Assembly: GCA_041653875.1 (NCBI GenBank) | Contig: JBAZEM010000003.1 | Span: 103,333 to 167,332, forward strand | Reading direction: 5' to 3' | Length of the DNA: 64,000 nt | From: VSJD01 sp041653875 | GTDB lineage: Bacteria > Verrucomicrobiota > Kiritimatiellia > JAAZAB01 | In this document: piece by piece, positions 35,143 through 44,254 of the stretch | Numbering within the stretch: the first letter of the stretch is position 1 | Layout of the letters: each line of letters starts with the position of its first letter | Position numbers and translations under genes: made by a program | The notes under the pieces: generated by a model | What the model was told of the DNA's origin: nothing | The model's database searches: none | What the model saw: only the letters and a program-made list of their open reading frames with translations

Positions 35143-36177
35143 ATGTTTCGACTTGCCGATCCATATTACCTGTTTCTGCTGGTCCCGCTTTGTGTCGCAG
35201 GCTGGGCCATGCTCGCGCGACGAAGAAACAGCGCCATTCTATTCGCGCCCACGCATCGACTGCCGGCCGCGGCCTTCACTTGGCGGACAGCGACCATCGC
35301 CCTGGCGCCGTTTCTGTTTCTGGCGGGCGCCGGACTCGCGATTATCGCCCTGGCGCGCCCGCAAACCGTGTTCTCGAAGACCGCCCATCAAACCGACGCC
35401 ATCGCCATCCAAATGGTGGTGGACGTCTCCGGCTCGATGGAAGCGCTGGATTTCTCGACGCGCGACACAATGCGCACCCGCCTGGACATGGTCAAGGAAA
35501 CATTCGCCCGGTTTATCGAAAAGCGCCCCGACGATTTGATCGGCCTGGTGACCTTCGGCGGCTATGCCAACAGCCGTGTGCCGCTGACCATCGATCACGG
35601 CGCGCTCCGGCACGTCCTCAAAGGAGTTCAGATCCCCAAGCCCGCCCTGGATGCCAACGGACAATTGACCAACCAGGAGGAATTGCTGACCGCCATCGGC
35701 GACGCCTTGGCCACGGCTTGCGCCCGGCTGGAAAAGTCCGAGATCAAGTCGAAAATCATCGTGCTCCTCACCGACGGCGAATCCAACACCGGCATCATCC
35801 AGCCTGACCAGGCCGTCAAGGCGGCCAAGGCGCTGGGGATCAAGGTCTATGCCATCGGCGTGGGCTCCAACGGGCGCGCCCCATTTATGGCCCATGATGT
35901 TTTCGGCCGCGAAGTCATCCAATACGCCGAAGTCAAGATCGACGAGGATTTGCTCCGCCGCGTCGCCTCGACGACCGGCGGTCAATATTTCAACGTCAAG
36001 GATCCCAAGGGGCTTGCCCGGGCGCTAACCGACATCGACAAGCTGGAAAGAACCAATATCCGCAAAGAGATTTACAACCAGTACACGGAATTGTTTCCCC
36101 GCTGCCTCTGGCCGGGGGTTCTCTTGCTGGCGCTGGCAAGCTCGTTGAACATGATGGTGAGGAAAGAAATCATCTGA
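35143..36177 (+). CDS. batA: VWA-domain membrane protein BatA
   Basis: A 344-residue protein. Two N-terminal helices (about 7-22 and 50-70) precede a von Willebrand factor A domain with an intact MIDAS (VVDVSGSMEALD, then TDGESNTGII), and a C-terminal helix near 322-340 anchors it again. This is the BatA architecture. Start ATG 35143 (MFRLADPYYLFLLVPL) is chosen because the family begins with this helix; upstream sequence is the MITE-like element. Confidence 0.92.
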   Translation: MFRLADPYYLFLLVPLCVAGWAMLARRRNSAILFAPTHRLPAAAFTWRTATIALAPFLFLAGAGLAIIALARPQTVFSKTAHQTDAIAIQMVVDVSGSMEALDFSTRDTMRTRLDMVKETFARFIEKRPDDLIGLVTFGGYANSRVPLTIDHGALRHVLKGVQIPKPALDANGQLTNQEELLTAIGDALATACARLEKSEIKSKIIVLLTDGESNTGIIQPDQAVKAAKALGIKVYAIGVGSNGRAPFMAHDVFGREVIQYAEVKIDEDLLRRVASTTGGQYFNVKDPKGLARALTDIDKLERTNIRKEIYNQYTELFPRCLWPGVLLLALASSLNMMVRKEII

Positions 36178-36234
36178 ATTGCGGAAATGGCGTAAAATTA
36201 AAAATCAAACATCCGAAATCGGAAATTATTAATC

Positions 36235-39030
36235 ATGCACGTTCAGTTCGCAAATCCCTGGGCTTTGATCCTACTCTGGCTGGCGCCGGTCATCGGCATC
36301 GTCTGGCTGGCGGCCTGGCGCCTGAAGGCCCGCGCCCTGGAGCGCTTCCTGGCGCCGGCCATGCGCGCGAAATTGTGCCCTCCGCCCCAGCCCCAGCGCT
36401 TCTACTGGCAATGGGCGCTGGTATTGCTCGGGCTCCTCCTGGCGCTTATCGCCGCGGCCCGGCCGCAATGGGGCCTGCGCGAGGAAATTGTCAGGCAACG
36501 CGGACGCGACCTGATCGTTGCGCTCGACGTCTCGCGCTCCATGCTGGCGCAGGATGTTCGCCCCAATCGGCTCCAACGCTCCAAGGCGGATATCCAGGAC
36601 CTGCTCCGCGAATTGCGGGGCGACCGGGTTGCGCTGATCGTTTTCAGCGGCAAGGCCCTCCAGCTATGCCCGCTGACCACCGACTATGCTTATCTCGAGC
36701 AAGTCCTGGCCGACGTTTCCCCGGAATCGGCGCCGCGAGGCGAAACCGACATAGGCGACGCCATCGTCAAAGCCATGGACGCTTTTGAGAACGATGCCGG
36801 CGCTTATCAAGCCGTCATTCTCGTCTCCGATGGCGAAGATCTGGCCGGCAAAGCCAAGGCCGCGGCCGAAAACGCCAGGAAAAAAGGCGTCGTTATTTTT
36901 ACAGTCGGCTTGGGCGACCCGCAAGGCGCCAAAATACCAAGCGCGACACGCCCCAATGAATTCATGTCCTACCAGGGCAAGGATGTGGTCAGCAAGCTGC
37001 AGCATGAGACGCTGAAATCCATCGCCGAAATCACAGGCGGCGCCTATGTGCCCGTCGGCACGGCCAACGTCAGGTTGGATACACTGTACCGCGACCGTTT
37101 GAGCAAGCTGACGACGCGCGACATCGAGGAATCCATCCAGCGCCGCCGTATCGAACGCTACCAATGGTTCCTCTTGCCGGCCGTGCTGGCCTTGTTGGCC
37201 GGCGCCTTGCTGAGCCGCGGACGCCTGGGTAAAAAAGCGAAGGCGCCGCAATCCGTCCCGGCTACGGCTGTGCGCGTTTGGCCGTTGCTGTTCCCGCTCG
37301 CCCTCGTTGCCGGACTGGTTCAGGCCCAGGCTCCGCAGCAGACCACGACCGAGTCCCCGAGCACAAACACACCGTCGATTGCCGGCTCCTCGACAAATGT
37401 TTCCGTAGCCGATACGTCCGCCGGCACCGGCCGTGACGGGGCGCGGCGCGCTCAACGCTTGTACCGGATGGGCGCCTACCATGCGGCGGCCAAAACATAC
37501 CTGGCGGCCATGCCGGGCCAGACGGCGGCGCTTCAGAACGATTGCCTTTACAACGCGGGTAACGCGCTCTACCGGGCCGGGCAGTATCAGGCTGCCGCCG
37601 CGAAATATGCCGAACTAACTACGCGCCGGCCGGTCGATCCCGCGGCCGCGTTTTACAATTTGGGTTGCGCCGAATTCCAACTGGCCGAACAGGCCAAATC
37701 CGCCGGGACCAACGTTCCGCCTGGAGGCGACATCTCGCCCGATACGCGGCCATCTTTGTTGGAGCGTTCCGGGCTGGCATTCCTGCAAGCATTGCGTCAT
37801 CGGAACGACGACGAGGCGGCGCGCGCGAACATTGGGGTGGTCACGAACCTCCTGCCGGAAGCCCGCGAACAAGCCAAACTCAAGACACTCCTGGCCCGCT
37901 ACCAAGGCATACCGCCGCCGCAATTAGCCGATACAATGCTCGAAAACCAGCGTAAAATCGGCGCGAATCTGCCCGCCGCCATGACCAACGCCACACCCGC
38001 CCGGATCGACCAGATGGAAGCGCTAAGCGCGCAACAGCGCGACAATGCGGATTTATTGATTCCACTGAAAATATCCATGGCTTCGGCGCCGGCCCAGATG
38101 GCCGCTTCATCCACCTCCGGCGTGCCCCAGGGACCCCAAGTGGAACAGCACATCGAGGCTGTGCGCAACACCATGCAACAGGCGACGGAATCCCTGCGTA
38201 ACCTGGAAAACGAAGCCTATCGCCCGGTTATGACGGCCGAATCCGGCGTTTACAACCTGTGGAAAGGCATGGCTCAATTCCCCCAATTGCTCCGCGAGGA
38301 CATATTCCGCCAAACCAACGCGATCAATCTGACGACCTCCGTCCTGACCCATGCCGCCGAGGCGGAATTGCGGGGCATCCGCCACCAGCAGAACGAAGCC
38401 CGGGAGCTGACCGGCTTGTTCGCCGAACGCTTCTCGCAGGCTGTGCCGCCCGGCGGAACGCCGGTCCCGGCCTCTAACGCCGTGACGACCGCCGCCACGG
38501 CAACCAATGCGCCGGAAGAAAAACAGGCGATTACCGCGGAAACGCGCGCGAATATTCTCGCCCTGGCCCAGCAGGCGCGGACCTTGCAAGGCCAGGCGCT
38601 CGCTCAAATCGAATCCACCAATCTCACCGCCGCCTTGCCCAACCAGCGCCAAGCCTGCGAACTCCTGAAAGAAATCGAAAAGCTTCTGCCCAAAAACAAG
38701 GACCAGAACCGGCAACAACCGAACCAACAGCAGGATCAAAACAAACAGGATCAGCCGAAACAAGACAAGCAGAAGCAGGATCAGTCGAAGCAGGACCAGC
38801 CGAAACAAGACCAACAAAAGCAGGAACCGCCGCCGCAAGACAAACAACAAGAGCAACAACCGCAACCGGAAGCGGAGAAGAAACTGGAGCAACAGGATAA
38901 GGACAAGGAAATGACCCCCACCCAAGCCAAGGCGCTCTTGGAAAAAGCCCAACAGCGGGAAAAGGACCACCGCGAGGAGCGCGAACGCGACACCTATATT
39001 CCTCCCTCCCCGGTGGAAAAGGACTGGTGA
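36235..39030 (+). CDS. BatB-BatC type VWA/TPR fusion with Gln/Lys-rich tail
   Basis: A 931-residue protein. N-terminal helices (about 9-25, 60-80), a VWA domain with MIDAS ALDVSRSMLAQD and ILVSDGEDLAGKA, and a helix at about 308-326 form the BatB part. A second hydrophobic segment (about 345-362) leads to TPR units (YNAGNALYRAGQYQAAAAKY, YNLGCAEFQLA). A long helical region follows. Residues about 825-890 are a low-complexity stretch of Gln, Lys, Asp and Pro repeats. Separate BatB and BatC proteins are more common. Confidence 0.87.
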   Translation: MHVQFANPWALILLWLAPVIGIVWLAAWRLKARALERFLAPAMRAKLCPPPQPQRFYWQWALVLLGLLLALIAAARPQWGLREEIVRQRGRDLIVALDVSRSMLAQDVRPNRLQRSKADIQDLLRELRGDRVALIVFSGKALQLCPLTTDYAYLEQVLADVSPESAPRGETDIGDAIVKAMDAFENDAGAYQAVILVSDGEDLAGKAKAAAENARKKGVVIFTVGLGDPQGAKIPSATRPNEFMSYQGKDVVSKLQHETLKSIAEITGGAYVPVGTANVRLDTLYRDRLSKLTTRDIEESIQRRRIERYQWFLLPAVLALLAGALLSRGRLGKKAKAPQSVPATAVRVWPLLFPLALVAGLVQAQAPQQTTTESPSTNTPSIAGSSTNVSVADTSAGTGRDGARRAQRLYRMGAYHAAAKTYLAAMPGQTAALQNDCLYNAGNALYRAGQYQAAAAKYAELTTRRPVDPAAAFYNLGCAEFQLAEQAKSAGTNVPPGGDISPDTRPSLLERSGLAFLQALRHRNDDEAARANIGVVTNLLPEAREQAKLKTLLARYQGIPPPQLADTMLENQRKIGANLPAAMTNATPARIDQMEALSAQQRDNADLLIPLKISMASAPAQMAASSTSGVPQGPQVEQHIEAVRNTMQQATESLRNLENEAYRPVMTAESGVYNLWKGMAQFPQLLREDIFRQTNAINLTTSVLTHAAEAELRGIRHQQNEARELTGLFAERFSQAVPPGGTPVPASNAVTTAATATNAPEEKQAITAETRANILALAQQARTLQGQALAQIESTNLTAALPNQRQACELLKEIEKLLPKNKDQNRQQPNQQQDQNKQDQPKQDKQKQDQSKQDQPKQDQQKQEPPPQDKQQEQQPQPEAEKKLEQQDKDKEMTPTQAKALLEKAQQREKDHREERERDTYIPPSPVEKDW

Positions 39031-39040
39031 TTAAGTTGCC

Positions 39041-39240
39041 CCGCAAAGCGGGGTAACTTTTTCATAACGCCCGGTGATGGGCGCCGGGCCTGCAATATCT
39101 TTGTAGGCCGGGTCCCCTGACCCGGCGGGATTGTCATGCCATAGGCAGATCCGCCTCCCGCCGTCGCATAAAGCTATGGCGGGCAGGCTGGCGGAAAATT
39201 CCTTAACGTTTAATCAGGCGGCCAAAGGTCGCAACTGTTT
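39041..39240. repeat. Modular palindromic repeats between batB and batD
   Basis: In order: a gccccgcaaagcgggg hairpin followed by taactttttc, which looks like a terminator; a cgcccggtgatgggcgccggg module paired with gtaggccgggtcccctgacc; a tail with gctatggcgggcaggctggc; and the linker ggaaaattccttaacg (39193-39208). The batD start codon follows at 39243. Confidence 0.8.
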
Positions 39241-39242
39241 CT

Positions 39243-41189
39243 ATGCGCTTACTTTCAACAATAGTCCTTATGGCATTCCTCTGGCTGGCCGCGGCCCTGC
39301 CGCTTTTGGCCGATGACGTGACGATCAACGTCGAGGCCAACCGCAACCAGCTCTATTTGGGCGAGTCGTTTATTCTGCAAGTCAACGTCTCCGGGACCGG
39401 TGAAGCCGAGCCCGATCTCTCCCAGATCAAGAACAGCAAGGTCCGCAGTCTGGGCAAACAAAACATCAGCAACTTCAGCATCAGTTTTGTGAACGGCCAG
39501 ATGACCCGGCAAGGTTTTTCAGGCCTGATCGTCAGTTATGAGATCACGCCCCTGGCCGCCGGCGCTTTTCAGGCCGGGCCGGTCATCGTCAGCGTGAACG
39601 GCAAAAGTTATACGGCGCAAGGTCCGTCCCTTTCCGTCACCGATATCGCCAAGCAGGACTTGGTCAAGCTGGCCATAACATCCTCCAGCGAAACGGCGTT
39701 GATCGATGAGCCGTTCGAAATCACGCTCACGGTGCTGATCAAACGGCTTGCGGGCAGGTTCGCCGATGCCGAGCCGATCTTCCCTGACAAGCCCCCCGTC
39801 CTGATCGTCCCCTGGTTGAACCCATCCGGCATCCCGGGCCTGAATGGGCCCGATATCGGCCAGCTCCTGAATAAGTTGCTGATCCAAAACAACCGGCCCG
39901 GATTCGCCATCAACGACTATACATGCCAGGCCGATCCGTTCGACTTCAGCAGTTTCATGGCCGGCGGCAGACGGCGGGCGTCGTTTGCGCTGGACCATCG
40001 GCAGAGCACGCAGGACGGCAAAGATTATGCGGTCTATTCCCTCACGCTCCCCTACTCGGCCAGAGATGAGGGCAACTATGTGTTCGGCCCCGTGGAATTC
40101 AAAGGTTCCGTGCCGGTCGAGGCCGACGACACGGGCAAAGCCAACGGCACAGCCATCTTTGCGGCGGGCCCCGCCTGCACGGTGCGGGTCATCCCGCCCC
40201 CCGAACTGAATCGGCCCGCGTGCTTCAGCGGGGCCGTTGGCAGCAACCTGGCGGTCAAGGCCAGCCTGGATGCGACCACATGTTCCGTGGGCGATCCGCT
40301 GAAATTTACCCTGGAATTAACCGGGCGGGTGCGCTTTGACAAAATGTTGCCGCCCAAATTGGCCCTGCAAACCAATCTGCTGGCGCATTTCACCATCTAT
40401 GACAACACCGTGCAAACGGTCAAGCAGGATGGCGCCTGCCGGTATATCTATACTCTGCGGCCAAAACATGCCGGGGCATTCCAGGTTCCGCCGGTTGAAG
40501 TGGCCTATTACGATGTCAAAAGCCGCGCCTATAAAACCATCGCCACCCAGATGATCCCGCTGGCCGTTAAAAAAGGCTCGGAAGTCACGGTGTCCCAAAT
40601 TCAGGGTAATACCAACCGCTTGCAGGCCGCGGCCGGAACGGAGGATGACCGGACCCAGCCGATCGCGCCCGCCCGCGCGGATGCGGCCGGCGCCGACTCC
40701 ATACCCCTATTGGGCGCCTCCGTCTGGCTGGCGGTGGCCGGCACCGGCCCCGCCCTGTTTCTCATTGGTTTGATGGTCCAATTCTACAGGGCGCACAACG
40801 CCATGCGCCGCGCCGCCCTGCGGCGGCAACGGGCCATGCCGCGCGCGTTGCGGCGTCTGGACAGGGCGATCAAGCTAAGCGCTTCAGATTTATCCCGGCG
40901 GGGCTCGTCGTCCGCCGCCGATGAACTGTGCGCCGCCATGCGCCATTACATAGCCGAGCGCATGGACGTTCCAGCGGCGGGCCTCACGCCGAAGGACGCC
41001 TGTCATTTGCTGGCGACAGCCGGGGCGCCCGACGATCCTTCCAAGGAGCTATGCCGCCTTTTTGAGCATTATTTTAATGCCGGCTTTTCGAACCGGACGG
41101 AACTCAAGGATCTCGCCGCCGATTGCCGTAAACTCAAAAAATCGATCCGGGAAATCGACAAGGACATTCACTCTCGCAAAAGACGGTGA
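39243..41189 (+). CDS. batD: BatD-like oxygen tolerance protein
   Basis: A 648-residue exported protein. A signal peptide (MRLLSTIVLMAFLWLAAALP) is followed by the BatD beta-domain (NRNQLYLGESFILQVNVSG, SNFSISFVNGQMTRQGF), a second repeat domain ending in HAGAFQVPPVEVAYYDVKSR, a membrane helix (about 495-518) and a helical cytoplasmic tail. The protein likely forms the periplasmic part of the Bat complex. Its TGA overlaps the GTG/ATG start region of the next gene. Confidence 0.9.
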   Translation: MRLLSTIVLMAFLWLAAALPLLADDVTINVEANRNQLYLGESFILQVNVSGTGEAEPDLSQIKNSKVRSLGKQNISNFSISFVNGQMTRQGFSGLIVSYEITPLAAGAFQAGPVIVSVNGKSYTAQGPSLSVTDIAKQDLVKLAITSSSETALIDEPFEITLTVLIKRLAGRFADAEPIFPDKPPVLIVPWLNPSGIPGLNGPDIGQLLNKLLIQNNRPGFAINDYTCQADPFDFSSFMAGGRRRASFALDHRQSTQDGKDYAVYSLTLPYSARDEGNYVFGPVEFKGSVPVEADDTGKANGTAIFAAGPACTVRVIPPPELNRPACFSGAVGSNLAVKASLDATTCSVGDPLKFTLELTGRVRFDKMLPPKLALQTNLLAHFTIYDNTVQTVKQDGACRYIYTLRPKHAGAFQVPPVEVAYYDVKSRAYKTIATQMIPLAVKKGSEVTVSQIQGNTNRLQAAAGTEDDRTQPIAPARADAAGADSIPLLGASVWLAVAGTGPALFLIGLMVQFYRAHNAMRRAALRRQRAMPRALRRLDRAIKLSASDLSRRGSSSAADELCAAMRHYIAERMDVPAAGLTPKDACHLLATAGAPDDPSKELCRLFEHYFNAGFSNRTELKDLAADCRKLKKSIREIDKDIHSRKRR

Positions 41190-41968
41190 TCGCCATGAAA
41201 ACGCCGGAAAACAAAAACAGCGCATCGAATCTTAACCGGTGTTCCGCCAAAAGCGGATCCGCCTATGAAGGAAAAACCGGCTCTACTTTCGGAATGCCTT
41301 GTCTATGTAGAGCCGATTTTATATCGGCTATTCTTGGGCCCGGACCTATTTGGCGATTGGCATTGATCGTGAGTATCGCCCTGTCGGCGGCCATGTCCGC
41401 ATCCGCCTTGAGCGCGTCCGAACGGGCCTTCATCTGGAATGAGGGCCAGGCACACATGGCAAGCGCCCGCACACCGGAGGCCTACCTGCGCGCCGCACAG
41501 TCGTATCGAAAACTGGTGGACGACGGCGTGCGCAACGGCCCCCTGTTTTATAATCTGGGCACGGCCCTCCTGCAGGCCGGACAGATTGAGCCGGCGATTA
41601 ACGCCTTTCTGCGCGCCGAACAGTTTCTGGGCGCCCAGAGCGACATCCGCCAAAACCTTAAAATCGCCATGGCGCGCAAGGCCAATAACGAAACCGCGGA
41701 ATGGCCCTGGTATCGCCTGGTGCTGTTCTGGCATTTCTATCTGTCCGCCGCCACGCGCGCACTGGCGGCCGCGATCGCGTTTTTTATCTTTTGGGCCGTA
41801 TTGACCCTGCGGCTGGCGGCAATTCGACAAAGCTGGGTAAATGTCATCCTGATCATGGCCGCCGTTGCCGTGATCCTGTGCGGATCGAGCGTGGCCGCCT
41901 CATGGTGGCAGCAGGAAGCCGAGGCCAGCGCTTCCCAACTTATTCAGACACCGATGGCAAGCAAATAA
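41186..41968 (+). CDS. TPR membrane protein of the Bat operon, with repeat DNA in its 5' end
   Basis: A 260-residue frame starting at GTG 41186, with an alternative ATG at 41195. Residues about 17-50 are encoded by an inserted copy of the gtagagccg palindromic element. A signal/anchor segment follows (LALIVSIALSAAMSASA), then a TPR region (AYLRAAQSYRKLVDDG, LFYNLGTALLQAGQIEPAIN) and two C-terminal helices (about 187-208 and 216-236). The layout is that of BatE-like TPR proteins, without a recognisable SH3 domain. A start downstream of the insertion is possible but no clear one with a ribosome site is visible. Confidence 0.75.
   Translation: MIAMKTPENKNSASNLNRCSAKSGSAYEGKTGSTFGMPCLCRADFISAILGPGPIWRLALIVSIALSAAMSASALSASERAFIWNEGQAHMASARTPEAYLRAAQSYRKLVDDGVRNGPLFYNLGTALLQAGQIEPAINAFLRAEQFLGAQSDIRQNLKIAMARKANNETAEWPWYRLVLFWHFYLSAATRALAAAIAFFIFWAVLTLRLAAIRQSWVNVILIMAAVAVILCGSSVAASWWQQEAEASASQLIQTPMASK
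41238..41332. repeat. gtagagccg-type palindromic element inserted in a coding sequence
   Basis: The copy has the gcggatccgcctatgaagg half first (ending accggctctac at 41285) and the gtagagccgattttatatcggc half second, so its halves are permuted relative to 20103-20194. It leaves the reading frame of the TPR gene open. Confidence 0.8.
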
Positions 41969-42041
41969 ATACGCCCGGGCGCCCCTTTTCTGTCATTATA
42001 ATCTTTACCTTCGCCGCATAAGATGATAAATTAATTTTGTA

Positions 42042-42377
42042 ATGCAAACGGAACCTGCCATAACTACGACTATGACCCAAATGGAACTGGCGGAGGAGTT
42101 CCGCCGTCTGTTTTGGGATCGCCCCTTGGAAGCGAGCGATATTGACGCCTATCCTCAGTGGGTGGTTAAACGCGTGCTGGACTATGGCGATTTGCCGGAT
42201 GTTCAGGCGGCCCTGCGTTATTTTGGGCGGGATCGCTTTTTCGCCTTGGTAAACGGGATCCGTTTTGACTCCATTCGAACGGAGCGCTTCTGGCAACAAC
42301 TCATGACCCATGAAGGATTGACGCCATGCACACAGAAACCCTGCCCCGGGGAAGCCGGCAAACTCTGGATTGGTTAG
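42042..42377 (+). CDS. DUF6922-like protein, probable antitoxin
   Basis: A 111-residue protein. The segment EFRRLFWDRPLEASDIDAYP, then VVKRVLDYGDLPDVQAAL, YFGRDRF and TERFWQQL matches my recollection of DUF6922, small proteins encoded just before AbiEii-type nucleotidyltransferases. It overlaps the next gene by 52 bp in another frame, typical of toxin-antitoxin pairs. An internal ATG at 42072 is an alternative start. Confidence 0.7.
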   Translation: MQTEPAITTTMTQMELAEEFRRLFWDRPLEASDIDAYPQWVVKRVLDYGDLPDVQAALRYFGRDRFFALVNGIRFDSIRTERFWQQLMTHEGLTPCTQKPCPGEAGKLWIG

Positions 42378-43102
42378 ACCGCCTAAGCGCACCCGCCCTA
42401 CGGAATTGGATATTAGCCGGCGGCACAGGGTTGGCCCTCCAGATCGGCCATCGTATTTCGGAGGACTTCGACTTTTTTCGAACGGACGACATGGACGCGC
42501 GCGCGCTCCACGACGTTTTCAAAGCCTATGGGGCGTATGAAACCCTGCAGGAAGCCGAGCATACGCTGACGGTCCGTTTGGACCGGACCAAGCTTTCATT
42601 TTTTTGCGTCCGCGATCCGTTCCTGTTCGGCAGTCTGCCTTACCGATTTTTCACGATCGCGGACATAACCGACATTGCCCTGATGAAAATTGCCGCCATT
42701 TCGGGACGTGGCAGCCGCAAGGATTTTATAGACCTTTTTTTTATTCTCTCCGGGCCGCCTTTTTTAGCCGAAAAGTCCGGTGGCTTGTCCCGGGAAGCAT
42801 CCTCCGCCGCCGAAGCGGCTATGGAGGACAGGATGGCGTTCTTGGCTTCCCAGGGTTCCGCGAAGATGCTCCGCGGCAAGCCGCAGAGCGCTTCGCTTTT
42901 CTTGCGTCAAATCCTGGAACTCACCATAAAAAAATACGGCGCCAGCCGCGCCAATCGCTACCACCTCTTGAAAAGCCTCACTTATTTTGACGACGCCGAA
43001 CGGGAGCCTATGCCGCAAATGCTTCGCGCCGTTGATTGGAACGCCTGCAAACGTTTTTTTATCCAAGCGGCGCAAGACGTGATTATGCAACTCGAATCCT
43101 GA
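42326..43102 (+). CDS. AbiEii/AbiGii-family nucleotidyltransferase, probable toxin
   Basis: A 258-residue nucleotidyltransferase. The active-site motif is WILAGGTGLALQIGHRISED followed by FDFF. ITDIALMKIAAISGRGSRKD and FIDLFFIL are the conserved AbiEii core. AbiEii-like enzymes act as toxins or phage-defence effectors by adding nucleotides to tRNA ends. The pair separates the Bat operon from the CODH/ACS island and its 3' end abuts the reductase gene, whose ribosome site overlaps this gene's stop codon. Confidence 0.85.
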   Translation: MHTETLPRGSRQTLDWLDRLSAPALRNWILAGGTGLALQIGHRISEDFDFFRTDDMDARALHDVFKAYGAYETLQEAEHTLTVRLDRTKLSFFCVRDPFLFGSLPYRFFTIADITDIALMKIAAISGRGSRKDFIDLFFILSGPPFLAEKSGGLSREASSAAEAAMEDRMAFLASQGSAKMLRGKPQSASLFLRQILELTIKKYGASRANRYHLLKSLTYFDDAEREPMPQMLRAVDWNACKRFFIQAAQDVIMQLES

Positions 43103-43105
43103 GGG
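43101..43105 (+). promoter_or_regulatory. Shine-Dalgarno site for a non-canonical ATT start
   Basis: GAGGG at 43101-43105 overlaps the TGA of the nucleotidyltransferase gene and lies 7 bases before ATT 43113. This is the best spacing available and no other ribosome site serves the reductase frame. Confidence 0.55.
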
Positions 43106-43112
43106 CAAACCA

Positions 43113-44117
43113 ATTTCCGCATCCGTTGCCATCAACGACCGACCGGCTTTCCCGGCGAAGACGGGGCAATCCCTGCTGGCCGCGCTGAAGGCGCAGTCCA
43201 TCTTCGTGCCTTCCGCCTGCGGCGGGCACGGGATGTGCGGGCTGTGCCAAGTCAAGGTGCTTGCGGGCGCCGGGCCCTGCACAGACCGGGAGCAGGCGCT
43301 CCTGAGCGAGACGGCGCGCCGGGCGGGCATGCGCCTGGCCTGCCAGGTTCCGGTGGAGCGCGATTTGCGCCTCGCCATTCCCAACGATTATTTTACCGCG
43401 CGCGAATACAAGGCGGAAGTCGCCGCGCTCCGCGACCTGACCCCGGACATCCGCGAGATCACACTCCGGCTTCGATCGCCGCCCGCCATCGATTTCAAGG
43501 CCGGCCAATATATCCAATTGCGCATTCCGCCTTACGAACAGTCCCGCCGCACAATCTACCGCGCTTACTCCATCGCCTCGCCGCCCTCGGACCACGGCCG
43601 GCTGGAACTGGAAGTCCGCCGCGTTTTGAACGGCGTGGGCACAACCTATCTTTTCAAGCATCTGTCCTTGAACACCCCCGTGGTTTTCAACGGACCTTAT
43701 GGCGAATTTTACCTGCGCGAAAACGACCGGGCCGTCGTTCTGATTGCCGGCGGCGCGGGCATGGCGCCCATGAAAGCCATGCTGGACGATATGCGGGAGC
43801 GTAAAATTCGCCGCGAGGTCCGCTATTTTTTCGGCGCCCGCGCGCGCCGCGATCTTTTCCTGATGCCCGAGATGCAGGCGCTGGAGCAAAGCCTGGCGGA
43901 TTTCAGGTTTATCCCCGCGCTCTCCAAGCCATTGCCGGAGGATGATTGGACCGGCGAAACGGGACTGATCACCGAGGTGCTGTGCCGGCAATTGGAAAAC
44001 CCATATTCCGGGGAAGCCTATCTTTGCGGCAGCCCGGCCATGATCCAGGCCTGTATCAAGATACTGCGGGAAAAAGGCGTAGCCAAGGATCGCATATTTT
44101 ACGACGCCTTCGCGTGA
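43113..44117 (+). CDS. 2Fe-2S/FAD/NAD(P)H reductase (NqrF-like), apparent ATT start
   Basis: A 334-residue flavoprotein. A plant-type 2Fe-2S domain has Cys36, Cys42 and Cys45 in SACGGHGMCGLC and a distal Cys in LACQVP. The FAD domain (RAYSIASPPSD) and NAD(P)H domain (VLIAGGAGMAPMKAML, LCGSPAMIQACI) follow. No ATG/GTG/TTG precedes the domain; GTG 43206 would cut it in half. ATT at 43113 lies 7 bases after GAGGG and opens the domain exactly (SASVAINDRPAF). Such reductases can feed electrons to the RACo corrinoid activator encoded at 58936; that link is inferred. Confidence 0.82.
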   Translation: MSASVAINDRPAFPAKTGQSLLAALKAQSIFVPSACGGHGMCGLCQVKVLAGAGPCTDREQALLSETARRAGMRLACQVPVERDLRLAIPNDYFTAREYKAEVAALRDLTPDIREITLRLRSPPAIDFKAGQYIQLRIPPYEQSRRTIYRAYSIASPPSDHGRLELEVRRVLNGVGTTYLFKHLSLNTPVVFNGPYGEFYLRENDRAVVLIAGGAGMAPMKAMLDDMRERKIRREVRYFFGARARRDLFLMPEMQALEQSLADFRFIPALSKPLPEDDWTGETGLITEVLCRQLENPYSGEAYLCGSPAMIQACIKILREKGVAKDRIFYDAFA

Positions 44118-44156
44118 TTTTGGTCTCAATCGCTAAATTAAGTCTTGGGCAACTTT

Positions 44157-44216
44157 GCCGTTCTCACGAACGGCGACTACACCGATCAAGTGTAGTCGCG
44201 CTTCGAGAGAACCGCT
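44157..44216. repeat. Palindromic repeat of the gccgttc/gaacggc type
   Basis: gccgttctcacgaacggc and gcgcttcgagagaaccgc surround ctacaccgatcaagtgtag. The copy fills the 137 bp between the reductase and the next gene. Confidence 0.8.
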
Positions 44217-44254
44217 ATGTTTTTAAAATTCCCATGCATTGAACCGAGGTAATT

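Noticed and set aside
39041..39072. Intrinsic terminator after the batB-TPR gene.
   Set aside because: The hairpin with T-run looks like one, but the same cassette occurs at sites where it faces the wrong strand or precedes genes (20078, 58869). Function as a terminator is not supported by position.
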